Assembly: GCA_023127875.1 (NCBI GenBank)
Contig: JAGMFA010000040.1
Coordinates: 1 to 14,174, forward strand
Length of the DNA stretch: 14,174 nt
Source of the DNA: Candidatus Zixiibacteriota bacterium
GTDB lineage: Bacteria; Zixibacteria; MSB-5A5; SM1-73
Reading direction: 5' to 3'
This document shows positions 1 to 5,870 of the stretch, piece by piece. The notes beneath the pieces were generated by a model that saw nothing but the letters and a program-made list of their open reading frames with translations, did not search any database and was not told the origin of the DNA. Both the position numbers and the translations under genes were made by a program. The number at the start of each line of letters is the position of its first letter. Within the stretch, counting starts at the first letter, position 1.

Positions 1-30
1 GAGTCCTGGGGACAAATTCGGACTATTTGA

Positions 31-267
31 TCATACTAAAGGCGAGGGTTTTTCTCCCATTCCCCGAAGGGGACAATAATATTGGTCTGTGTCAACAGGT
101 AATCGAGCAGAGAACCCCATACTACAGCCAATATCGAGGGCTCTTGAAACAGGCTTTTCCAGATTCAAAAACGCACACACACGCCTTATCACTTGATCAT
201 GGTGGTAAGGGCGGCCTTTGGCATAGGTCAAGGCAACATTTCTTGAGCTAAAGTAATCAGTCTTCAC
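31..267 (-). pseudogene. Truncated class I SAM-dependent methyltransferase (N-terminal fragment)
   Basis: The 78-residue product starts at a GTG codon. Its first ~55 residues look like the beginning of a class I S-adenosylmethionine methyltransferase: FSSR...YAKGRP near the N-terminus, then the SAM-binding motif I RALDIGCSMGFSA at about residues 42-54. After that the similarity stops. The rest (LPVDTDQYYCPLRG...) does not resemble the expected second strand of a Rossmann fold, and the frame closes at position 31. Intact family members are about 240-270 residues, so the substrate-binding and later motifs are missing. The junction lies near a small palindrome (61-77), which suggests insertion or deletion of repetitive DNA. 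It follows the protease gene by 31 bp on the same strand. No clear ribosome binding site precedes the GTG. The missing part could lie beyond the window edge, in which case this is an interrupted gene. Substrate is unknown. Confidence 0.5.
61..77. repeat. Small GC palindrome at the methyltransferase break
   Basis: TCCCC and GGGGA pair around a GAAG tetraloop. It lies just where the methyltransferase similarity is lost, and a further GGGGACAAATTCG sits at 9-21. Short GTCCCC-bearing palindromes like this occur at ends of some repeat or IS elements, but no transposase is present, so the mobile origin is only inferred. Confidence 0.35.
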
Positions 268-298
268 AGATTTATATGGATGTCGTCTATCGTCTGCA

Positions 299-1999
299 TT
301 AATGCGAACAGGGTTCAGGTCCGTTCTGATAGAGGTAGTTTATTAAATAAACCACATCACCAATATCAACTTCGTCATCGCAATTGACGTCACCTAAGAA
401 TAAGGGAGAAGGAGGGGGCCCTTCTTTGTAAAGATAATTTATAAGATAGACCACATCTGCAAGGTTGATTTCCTCATCGCCGTTCACATCTCCGGTAAGA
501 TAGAAGCTGTACTGGATGGCGGCTAAAATGTCGGGAACACCCCAACCATAGGTGTTATCAGGCGACGAGGAGTGATCGCCACTTTCCATCATGGCTTCCC
601 TCACCTGCATGGGAGTCCAGTCGAGATGGGCAGAGAGAATCACTGCTGCCGCACCCCCGATGAGCGGGGTGGAAAGTGAGGTTCCACTGGCGGTGGTATA
701 TCCGGTGGTACCATAAGGGTCGGCGCAACTGGTGGAAACTCCTCTGGCACATACCTCCGGTTTGATCCTGCCATCATATGTGGGACCTCTGGAACTGAAA
801 GAAGCAATTGTTCCACTTGAGTACACAGCACCACAGGCGAGAATGCTATCCGCATCTGCAGGGGCCATTAAGGTTCCGCTTCCAGGTCCACTATTGCCCA
901 TGGCATTGCACACCACGATCCCTCGCTGAGCAGCAATGTCTGCGGCGATGGTGGTGACTGCGGTATTGCCATCCAGATCAGGGTAGGTGTACCAATCGAT
1001 ATATGCTAAAGAACTGGAGATTAAGTCTGCACCGATGCTGTCCGCCCATTCCATCCCTGCCACCCAGTTGTCCTCCTCAATCGGCTCCTCCATGGAGATG
1101 TCCTCTGTCTTTGCCAGGATGAAATAGGCACCATAAGCTGGTCCATAAAGATTTCCATCTGCGGCTCCACCCAGAGTGGACCAGGTGTAGGTGCCATGAT
1201 TATGCTGTCCTGAAGGATCGCCAGTCTCATTCTGTGTATTGCCGTCGTCATTGATAAAATCCCACTCAGCCAAAACCCTGCCTTCTGAATAAGCCAACTG
1301 AAAAGCCTGGTGGTCTTTTCGATAGCCGGTGTCCATCATGCAGACTAAGACACCCTGCCCATAGTATCCCAGATTGTGAACCGCGGGAATGTTCAACTGT
1401 TGGAGTTGGGAATAGGAGGCGCCGTAATTTAAGTCGAATAAGCCCTTTCCCTGAAGCGGCTCCTCTGGAGGAGCTTCTATTCTGATCGGTTTTCTCTTTC
1501 CTCCTAAAACCGGTTTTATGGATCGGACAAAGCTCAACTCCGATATTTTTTCCAGCTCACTCACCGACACCTCAAAGCTGGCGGCGTTTAGCCATCTGCT
1601 TCTTTGTCTGAGCTTAGTCTGAAAATTCATTATCCGGTCGATATAAGCCTGATTCACCGGAAGATCATAAAAGTCAACCAGATTCTGCTTCATGGTCTTG
1701 GTTCTTCTCTTGGCAGCTCGGGAGGTCAAAGCTTTCTCCATCTGAGTTACAGCCGAGTGAAAGGCATCCAGATCCTGAAAACCTTTATCTGTGAAGAAAA
1801 CCCACACCTTTACCTTCTCCTGCGGTTCCAATTTTGCCAAATGTTGCCTGAATTTCTCTGAGATGATCGGATCTTCTTTGGGAAAAACAAATTTGGGCTG
1901 TTGTGGAGGCTGACCACTTATTCGGGCGCTCATTCCACCAAATAAGCAAAGAATAACAAAGAATAAAACAGACCTTTTGAAGATAGAAGAAGTTAACAT
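299..1999 (-). CDS. Secreted subtilisin-like (S8) serine protease with C-terminal dockerin-type repeats
   Basis: Peptidase S8 family, predicted to be exported and to cut proteins outside the cytoplasm. From the Met at 1999 the product is 566 residues. A signal peptide covers about residues 1-29 (basic start, hydrophobic VLFFVILCLF core). A charged pro-region of about 150 residues follows. The catalytic domain shows all active-site residues: Asp223 in MMDTGYRKDH, His268 in HNHGTY, oxyanion Asn369 in AMGNSGPG and Ser441 in GTSLSTP. Residues ~503-566 carry two dockerin-type calcium loops (GDVNGDEEINLADVVYLINY and GDVNCDDEVDIGDVVYLINY). The frame can be extended 21 codons upstream to 2062, but AAAGGAG lies 8 nt before the Met at 1999 and the signal peptide begins there, so this start is preferred. 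The broken methyltransferase lies 31 bp downstream. Substrate is unknown; the dockerins may anchor or sort the enzyme. Confidence 0.93.
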   Translation of the reverse strand: MLTSSIFKRSVLFFVILCLFGGMSARISGQPPQQPKFVFPKEDPIISEKFRQHLAKLEPQEKVKVWVFFTDKGFQDLDAFHSAVTQMEKALTSRAAKRRTKTMKQNLVDFYDLPVNQAYIDRIMNFQTKLRQRSRWLNAASFEVSVSELEKISELSFVRSIKPVLGGKRKPIRIEAPPEEPLQGKGLFDLNYGASYSQLQQLNIPAVHNLGYYGQGVLVCMMDTGYRKDHQAFQLAYSEGRVLAEWDFINDDGNTQNETGDPSGQHNHGTYTWSTLGGAADGNLYGPAYGAYFILAKTEDISMEEPIEEDNWVAGMEWADSIGADLISSSLAYIDWYTYPDLDGNTAVTTIAADIAAQRGIVVCNAMGNSGPGSGTLMAPADADSILACGAVYSSGTIASFSSRGPTYDGRIKPEVCARGVSTSCADPYGTTGYTTASGTSLSTPLIGGAAAVILSAHLDWTPMQVREAMMESGDHSSSPDNTYGWGVPDILAAIQYSFYLTGDVNGDEEINLADVVYLINYLYKEGPPPSPLFLGDVNCDDEVDIGDVVYLINYLYQNGPEPCSH

Positions 2000-2007
2000 G
2001 ATTACTG

Positions 2008-2014
2008 CTCCTTT
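2008..2014 (-). promoter_or_regulatory. Ribosome binding site deciding the protease start
   Basis: On the minus strand AAAGGAG stands 8 nt before the ATG ending at 1999. It supports this start over the upstream in-frame Met at 2062. Confidence 0.7.
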
Positions 2015-2178
2015 ATTTATAGTTATCAGCAAAACAGCCAAAATCTTTAACCACCCAGTCACACAGCAGAACCTCAGCGGGAGTTTTAGAAGATCTCGTA
2101 AATAAGCTTCTAAGCTACTCCTTCTTTAATTTACGCAAAAATCACAATCTGTTAATTGTTTTTATTGAGGTTGTCAAC

Positions 2179-2221
2179 GCAAATCAAAAATGTCAGGTTT
2201 TTTGCAAATTAAAAATGTCAG
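2179..2221. repeat. Two 18-bp direct repeats, 25-bp period
   Basis: GCAAATCAAAAATGTCAG (2179-2196) and GCAAATTAAAAATGTCAG (2204-2221) differ at one base. Spaced repeats ending in TGTCAG resemble transposase-binding repeats at IS ends, or a protein-binding operator pair. Neither use is shown. They lie just upstream of a TTGACA (minus strand, 2172-2177) that could belong to the protease promoter. Confidence 0.6.
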
Positions 2222-2396
2222 ATTACGGCGGGCTAAGAGCCCGCCCTACGCGGTCGGGTGTTAAACACTCAACCCTGCGTAGGCGGGGTTCATCCTGCCC
2301 TTCGGTCCTGAGACCTCAGGGTCGAGGGAAAGGGATTCACCTTGAAGGGCTTTCCCGCTTATGGCGGGATCTGCCTAAGGCATGACCAGCCCCGCA
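2222..2396. repeat. GC-rich block of consecutive and nested hairpins
   Basis: GGCGGGCT-AAG-AGCCCGCC forms a hairpin at 2227-2245. CTACGC (2246-2251) pairs with GCGTAG (2277-2282) around an inner GGTGTTAAACAC stem. GCGGGG (2283-2288) can pair with CCCCGC (2390-2395) around smaller stems, including CCTGAG/CTCAGG, CCCGC/GCGGG and GCCTAAGGC. The block is denser in G and C than its AT-rich flanks. It could be a repeat cluster or a structured RNA; no T-tract follows, so it is not a simple terminator. Confidence 0.5.
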
Positions 2397-2431
2397 AAAA
2401 CGACTTTTTCAGAGCTTTCTTATTTGCGTTC

Positions 2432-2450
2432 ATGTAACGATCAGTTACAT
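2432..2450. repeat. Perfect 7-bp hairpin
   Basis: ATGTAAC and GTTACAT are separated by GATCA. No T-tract follows. A nearby hairpin (2477-2509) pairs ATTTG/CAAAT outside GAGAG/CTCTC. Confidence 0.45.
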
Positions 2451-2521
2451 ATCGGACATCCAAAAGGATTTTTTTAATTTGGACCCTGTGGAGAGGTTTT
2501 CTCTCAAATATGTCTTTTCAC

Positions 2522-2598
2522 TTGGATATTGCCTGATCTTTTTTACCAAAAGGTGTCCGCAGGATCCATAGGATATGATTTGTATTTGGTCTCTACAA
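2522..2598. repeat. Dispersed intergenic repeat, copy 1
   Basis: The last 25 bp (2574-2598, TATGATTTGTATTTGGTCTC then TACAA) recur exactly at 8302-8326. The preceding ~45 bp are also similar (TTGG..TTGCCT..TTTTTT..CAAAA.GTGT), and this copy carries about 17 extra bases (CCGCAGGATCCATAGGA) before the identical core. Confidence 0.65.
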
Positions 2599-2616
2599 AT
2601 TTTGCACAATCTTTAA

Positions 2617-2645
2617 TTGACTTTGAAGAGGCGAAATATTATGTT
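2617..2645 (+). promoter_or_regulatory. Candidate sigma-70 promoter for hisS
   Basis: TTGACT, a 17-bp spacer and TATGTT. It lies about 135 bp upstream of the hisS start codon and is the best match seen by eye in this interval. Confidence 0.3.
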
Positions 2646-2713
2646 CTCTGTTTGAAAGATGTGACATGAACTGAAAAACTAATTTCTTGTGGTCGTGCGA
2701 TTTATCTAACGAA

Positions 2714-2741
2714 CAATTGGCTCGATGAATCGAGCAACTAC
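2714..2741 (+). repeat. Partial copy of the nested palindrome family
   Basis: GCTCGAT-GA-ATCGAGC followed by AACTAC matches the right half of the complete copies at 4766-4842 and 8397-8438. The left GTAGTTGCCC arm is absent. It ends 38 bp before the hisS start codon, so it would lie in the hisS leader. Confidence 0.6.
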
Positions 2742-2779
2742 TGTAACCTAAAAAGAGAAAAAGAACACAAATATCTACT

Positions 2780-4030
2780 ATGAAATACAAAGCCTTATAT
2801 GGAACACATGATATACTCCCTGAGGAGTCGTTTAAGTGGCAATACTTAGAGGATCAGGTGAGGAGGGTATTTGCTATTTACAATTACAAGGAAATTCGTA
2901 TCCCGACCTTCGAGGAGACAGAACTCTTTGCCCGAAGCATTGGTCAGGATACCGACATCGTCCAGAAAGAGATGTATACCTTTACTGATCAGGGCAAAAG
3001 AAGCATCACCTTAAGACCGGAGGGAACCGCGGGGGTGGTAAGAGCCTATTTGGAGCACAGCCTGGGAGAGAAGTCACCTTTGGTGAAACTTTTTTATTTC
3101 GGGAACATGTTCCGGCAGGAAAGACCCCAAAAGGGACGATTAAGGGAGTTTCATCAATTCGGGATCGAGGCAATTGGGTCGGCTGATCCTTCACTGGATG
3201 CTGAACAGATCGAGATGGCAGTCAGGATCTGTGAGGAATTGAAGATCACCGGCTTTAAGTTACATTTGAACAGTATCGGCTGTCCGGTCTGCAGACCAGT
3301 CCATAGAGACAAGCTTTTGGATTTCATGAAAGATAAGGTGGGTGACCTTTGTGATGACTGTAAAACAAGATTTATGCGCAATCCTCTGAGGATGTTCGAC
3401 TGCAAGAATGAGGAATGCATAGAACAACTCAAAGATGCGCCGGTGATGGTTGATTTTCTGTGTGAAGATTGCCGGGCTCATTATGATCAGGTTAAAAGAT
3501 ATTTAGAGAAGTTGAAAATAGATTACTTTGAGGACAAAAGATTGGTCCGGGGTCTGGATTATTACACCAAAACCGCTTTTGAAATAAAATCACCTCTTTT
3601 AGGAAGTCAAGACACTTTGTTGGGCGGTGGACGCTACGATCTTCTGGTGGAAGAGTTGGGTGGCAAAAGCACTCCTGCCATCGGCTTTGCCGCAGGGATA
3701 GAGAGATTCATGCTGGTGCTTAAGATGCAGAAGAAATTTGCCTCTGAAGAAAGAAAACTGGATTTGTTCATTGCCGCTTTAGGAGATGAAACAAAAACAT
3801 TTGCCGCCAAACTGATCCGGGACTTGAGAAAAAAGAATATTATCTGTGATACAGACTACCTGGGAAGAAGCTTGAAAGCCCAGATGAGAGAAGCTAACCG
3901 GCAGAAGGCGGAGAAGGTTTTAATCATCGGCGAAGAGGAGATGAAAAAGGGCAAGGCTGTCCTGAGAGACATGAAGACGGGAGAACAAGAGGAGATAGAA
4001 TTAGCAGAAGTAGATAGGATATGGCAATAA
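2780..4030 (+). CDS. hisS: Histidyl-tRNA synthetase
   Basis: Class II aminoacyl-tRNA synthetase that attaches histidine to tRNA-His in the cytoplasm. The 416-residue length is normal for bacterial HisS. Motif 1 is near residues 38-50 (EIRIPTFEETELF), motif 2 at 107-130 with the ATP-binding Arg113 in MFRQERPQKGR, the histidine-specific LVRGLDYYT at 255-263, GGGRYD at 282-287, and motif 3 AIGFAAGIERF at 300-310. The anticodon-binding domain occupies about 327-410. The insertion domain holds eight cysteines in or near CxxC pairs (168/171, 191/194, 208/213, 228/231), a pattern seen in many bacterial HisS. The ATG at 2780 gives the canonical YKALYGTHDILP start, although no strong Shine-Dalgarno sequence precedes it. 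The gene appears monocistronic, with no aspS next to it and no T-box-like leader. Confidence 0.97.
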   Translation: MKYKALYGTHDILPEESFKWQYLEDQVRRVFAIYNYKEIRIPTFEETELFARSIGQDTDIVQKEMYTFTDQGKRSITLRPEGTAGVVRAYLEHSLGEKSPLVKLFYFGNMFRQERPQKGRLREFHQFGIEAIGSADPSLDAEQIEMAVRICEELKITGFKLHLNSIGCPVCRPVHRDKLLDFMKDKVGDLCDDCKTRFMRNPLRMFDCKNEECIEQLKDAPVMVDFLCEDCRAHYDQVKRYLEKLKIDYFEDKRLVRGLDYYTKTAFEIKSPLLGSQDTLLGGGRYDLLVEELGGKSTPAIGFAAGIERFMLVLKMQKKFASEERKLDLFIAALGDETKTFAAKLIRDLRKKNIICDTDYLGRSLKAQMREANRQKAEKVLIIGEEEMKKGKAVLRDMKTGEQEEIELAEVDRIWQ

Positions 4031-4156
4031 GGCCTATTCGAAAATTTCCATAATAATACAAACACATTTTTTTCTAATACGAAGCGCTCCCCCTTTACCG
4101 AAGCATTAAGAAATAAGGTGATATGCCTATAGCTTGGGTCTGGGAAGCTATTTGAG

Positions 4157-4191
4157 CCGGGGAGGAAGTTCACTCTTCCTGTACGCCCCGG
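4157..4191. repeat. Two-step hairpin downstream of hisS
   Basis: CCGGGG (4157-4162) pairs with CCCCGG (4186-4191), and inside them AGGAAG pairs with CTTCCT. The right arm abuts the next palindrome. There is no T-tract, so it is not a classical terminator. Confidence 0.5.
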
Positions 4192-4249
4192 TAATTGCTC
4201 GATTTATCGAGTCCCGCCTTTGGCGGGACCCAATGAATTGGGCAACTAC
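4191..4249 (-). repeat. Nested palindrome family, full copy in reverse orientation
   Basis: Read on the minus strand it begins GTAGTTGCCCAATTCATTGGG, continues with the module TCCCGCC-AAA-GGCGGGA and ends CTCGATAAATCGAG then CAATTAC. The outer arms pair with each other, CCCAAT/ATTGGG and CTCGAT/ATCGAG each form a hairpin, and the GC module sits between them. Confidence 0.7.
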
Positions 4250-4298
4250 ACCCTGAGATTAAGTTCCCAGATTCAAATGAAGAATTACAAAAAGTAGG

Positions 4299-4326
4299 CA
4301 GGGGAAACCTTGTAAGGTCTCCCCTG
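4299..4326. repeat. 28-bp nearly perfect palindrome
   Basis: CAGGGGA and TCCCCTG form the outer stem, ACCTT and AAGGT the inner stem, with a GT tip. No T-run follows on the plus strand. It could help stop convergent transcription, but that is inference. Confidence 0.5.
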
Positions 4327-4374
4327 TGCTGTTTGTGGGGGAAAAGAAGGGGCAATCTTGTTACATGGTTAGTT

Positions 4375-4488
4375 CACCTCATCCCCTGCCCCTTCAGGAT
4401 GAACCCCTCTCCACCCAGACAGGTGGGCTCAGACGAGCCCCGGCTGGGGGCGTCTGCCCACTCAGTGGAGAGGGAATAAGGGGTGAGG
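4375..4488. repeat. Large imperfect palindrome (~114 bp)
   Basis: CACCTCATCCCCT pairs with AGGGGTGAGG, CCCTCTCCAC with GTGGAGAGGG, GTGGGC with GCCCAC, and CAGACG/CGTCTG flank a GCCCC/GGGGC tip. The GC-rich arms are long for an ordinary terminator, which suggests a mobile or REP-like palindromic unit. Confidence 0.55.
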
Positions 4489-4516
4489 TTGGGTGAGTTT
4501 TTGAACAATTGATTTC

Positions 4517-4580
4517 TTATCTAATCTTCTCTCTTAATTCTTCCAGCTCCTCTTTAAGCTCTTCCAGTTCCTCTCTTAAT
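4517..4580 (-). repeat. Duplicated 3' end of the PDZ gene (non-functional fragment)
   Basis: On the minus strand this encodes LREELEELKEELEELREKIR then a stop. The true PDZ gene ends LREELKELKEELEDLRRELR then a stop at 4887-4950. The fragment has no promoter or start, and an in-frame stop lies a short way upstream (about 4637). It is either a partial tandem duplication or the older gene end, split off by the repeat DNA now at 4581-4886. Confidence 0.6.
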
Positions 4581-4586
4581 AGTTGC

Positions 4587-4614
4587 GTCAGGAGCTCTAT
4601 TCCTGACACAACAC
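4587..4614. repeat. Short hairpin with TCCTGACACAACAC tail
   Basis: GTCAGGA (4587-4593) and TCCTGAC (4601-4607) surround a 7-nt loop and are followed by ACAACAC. The right arm plus tail, TCCTGACACAACAC, recurs exactly at 4864-4877 as the end of the long composite repeat. GCGTCAGGA also precedes both left arms. Confidence 0.55.
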
Positions 4615-4692
4615 GAGAATTCCCAACAGATTAAACAGATAAAGGAATTATCTGCTTAATCCGTTTCATCTGTTGGGCATCTTTTAAAGGGC

Positions 4693-4870
4693 GTCAGGAC
4701 TGAGGAGTCTGTCCGAGAAATGCTAAAGTCATATTTCCGAGCCCTATATATTGTAGTGTGAGATTGTAGTTGCCCAATTTATACCGCTTTTAGCGGTATC
4801 CCGCCAAAGGCGGTGATTGGGCTCGATGAATCGAGCAACTACATTCTCGGATACGCTTTGAGGTCCTGAC
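4693..4870. repeat. Composite palindromic repeat, copy A
   Basis: The outermost arms are GTCAGGAC (4693-4700) and GTCCTGAC (4863-4870). Inside, GAGTCTGTCCGAG (4705-4717) partly pairs with CTCGGATAC (4847-4855). A ~50-bp block ending at 4765 follows, then the nested palindrome 4766-4842. The stretch 4707-4782 matches copy B at 8338-8408 with only three transitions seen. Copy A has ~35 extra bases in the inner loop, made of ACCGC/GCGGT and CCGCC/GGCGG hairpins. Confidence 0.75.
4766..4842 (+). repeat. Nested palindrome family, full copy with two inserted hairpins
   Basis: GTAGTTGCCCAAT at the left pairs with ATTGGGC and GCAACTAC at the right. The right side also holds the hairpin GCTCGAT-GA-ATCGAGC. 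The loop contains TACCGC-TTTTA-GCGGTA and CCCGCC-AAA-GGCGG, both absent from the copy at 8397-8438. Confidence 0.7.
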
Positions 4871-4886
4871 ACAACACAAAAAATTC

Positions 4887-5855
4887 TTATCGGAGTTCCC
4901 TCCTCAAATCTTCCAATTCCTCTTTAAGCTCTTTCAGTTCCTCTCTCAGATCATCCAGTTTCTCTTCAAGCTCTGATGAGTATTCCTCCTTCCAGAACAT
5001 CTCCGAGGGGTGAAGCTTTTCCGTGTATATCTTCAGCTTGTCCAAACCACTCAAATCAGATGAGAACCACTCCTCCCCTTCCTCTACTTCAACCTCAAAA
5101 CTTTTGGACTTGCGATCCCGGATAACTTTGATCTTTACCTTATCTCCTTCCTCCTTATCTGATATGACACCCATCAGCTCCTCTGTATCCTCAATCTCCT
5201 CTCCATCCACCTCCACGATCACGTCACCTGCTTTAAGTCCAGCTTTATGGGCGGGCATGTCCTCTTCCACTTCAGTTATCAAAGCACCCTCTCCATTTTC
5301 CACCCCAAAATAGTTGCCCAACTGTTCTGTCAAATCCTGCACCTTCGTCCCAATTCGACTTCCGGAGAAGACAGAGAAGGAATAAGAGTAAGAATGAGGC
5401 TTGATCTTTTTGGCTTTGTCCCAGAAGAGATCTGCGTCATATTGGTAAAGAAAATCGTTTCTTGGCAGTTTGCCCAGAGTTACGGTTATGGTTTTCTCCT
5501 TGCCATCCCGTAAGATTTTGAGCTTTACCCTTTCGCCCGGAGAGGAGTTTCGGATCAGTCTTGTTAAATGAGAGCTATCCCGAACTCTTTTGCCTTCAAA
5601 TTCTATGACCACATCCTCCTGTTCCATTCCTGCCTCATTCGCCGGACTGTCTTCGACCACGTCTCTTATCAGAACTCCCCTTTTTGACTTCAAGTCCATG
5701 GCTTCCTTTATATCCGTAGTAATATCCTGGATGTAGACGCCCAACCAGCCTCTTTTCGACTCCTCCTTATCTTTTTTTGCCACCACCGGAGTGGCGGTTA
5801 TCAGGGAAGCCAGAAATGTTAGAAGAATCACCAGAGCTATAGTTCTTTTAGACAT
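4887..5855 (-). CDS. Exported double-PDZ protein with C-terminal coiled coil, no protease domain
   Basis: From the ATG at 5855 the product is 322 residues. A Sec signal peptide covers about residues 1-26 (hydrophobic IALVILLTFLASLI, likely cut after VVA). PDZ domain 1 spans ~35-129, opening with the ligand loop RGWLGVYIQD and holding VVEDSPANEAGM. PDZ domain 2 spans ~169-257 with EVEEDMPAHKAGLKAGDVIV. Residues ~292-322 form a charged heptad-like coiled coil of E, L, K and R. The paired PDZ layout resembles the C-terminal half of DegP/HtrA proteases, but no His-Asp-Ser trypsin domain is present, so this is probably a periplasmic scaffold, adaptor or substrate-binding protein. The frame extends 6 codons upstream, but those codons are the AAAGGAGG ribosome binding site itself. 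A second copy of the 3' end lies at 4517-4580. Partner and pathway are unknown. Confidence 0.85.
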   Translation of the reverse strand: MSKRTIALVILLTFLASLITATPVVAKKDKEESKRGWLGVYIQDITTDIKEAMDLKSKRGVLIRDVVEDSPANEAGMEQEDVVIEFEGKRVRDSSHLTRLIRNSSPGERVKLKILRDGKEKTITVTLGKLPRNDFLYQYDADLFWDKAKKIKPHSYSYSFSVFSGSRIGTKVQDLTEQLGNYFGVENGEGALITEVEEDMPAHKAGLKAGDVIVEVDGEEIEDTEELMGVISDKEEGDKVKIKVIRDRKSKSFEVEVEEGEEWFSSDLSGLDKLKIYTEKLHPSEMFWKEEYSSELEEKLDDLREELKELKEELEDLRRELR

Positions 5856-5862
5856 GGCAAAA

Positions 5863-5870
5863 CCTCCTTT
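5863..5870 (-). promoter_or_regulatory. Ribosome binding site deciding the PDZ gene start
   Basis: AAAGGAGG on the minus strand stands 7 nt before the ATG at 5855. Translation from the upstream in-frame ATG at 5873 would run through this site, so 5855 is the likelier start. Confidence 0.75.

Larger units (their letters stand above)
2000..2779. other. Repeat-rich intergenic region between divergent protease and hisS
   Basis: No protein with family signature was seen here. The stretch holds both divergent promoters. It also holds a tandem pair of 18-bp direct repeats (2179-2221), a GC-rich foldable block (2222-2396), hairpins at 2432-2450 and 2477-2509, a dispersed repeat (2522-2598) and one arm of the nested palindrome family (2714-2741). 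The short minus-strand frame at 2593-2790 overlaps these repeats and the hisS start and is not credible as a gene. Confidence 0.6.
4031..4886. other. Palindrome-packed intergenic region between hisS and the PDZ gene
   Basis: Convergent 3' ends flank about 856 bp with no credible full gene. In order it holds hairpins at 4157-4191 and 4191-4249, a 28-bp palindrome at 4299-4326, a large imperfect palindrome at 4375-4488, a 64-bp duplicate of the PDZ gene 3' end at 4517-4580, a short hairpin at 4587-4607 and a large composite repeat at 4693-4870. Confidence 0.7.

Noticed and set aside
27..251. Plus-strand frame opposite the methyltransferase fragment
   Set aside because: The opposite strand carries a real SAM motif; this frame has no family resemblance.
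2620..2779. T-box or histidine-responsive leader before hisS
   Set aside because: No T-box sequence, no specifier-loop pattern and no terminator stem; only a partial repeat hairpin is present.
2593..2790. Minus-strand 65-codon frame over the hisS leader
   Set aside because: Overlaps repeats and the hisS start, with no signal peptide logic or family signature.
4517..4640. Separate small gene encoding a coiled coil
   Set aside because: Only ~34 codons lie between stops, there is no start with a ribosome binding site, and it matches the PDZ gene tail.
4191..4842. CRISPR array from repeated hairpins
   Set aside because: Repeats are few, unevenly spaced, in both orientations and of differing length; no spacers or cas genes.
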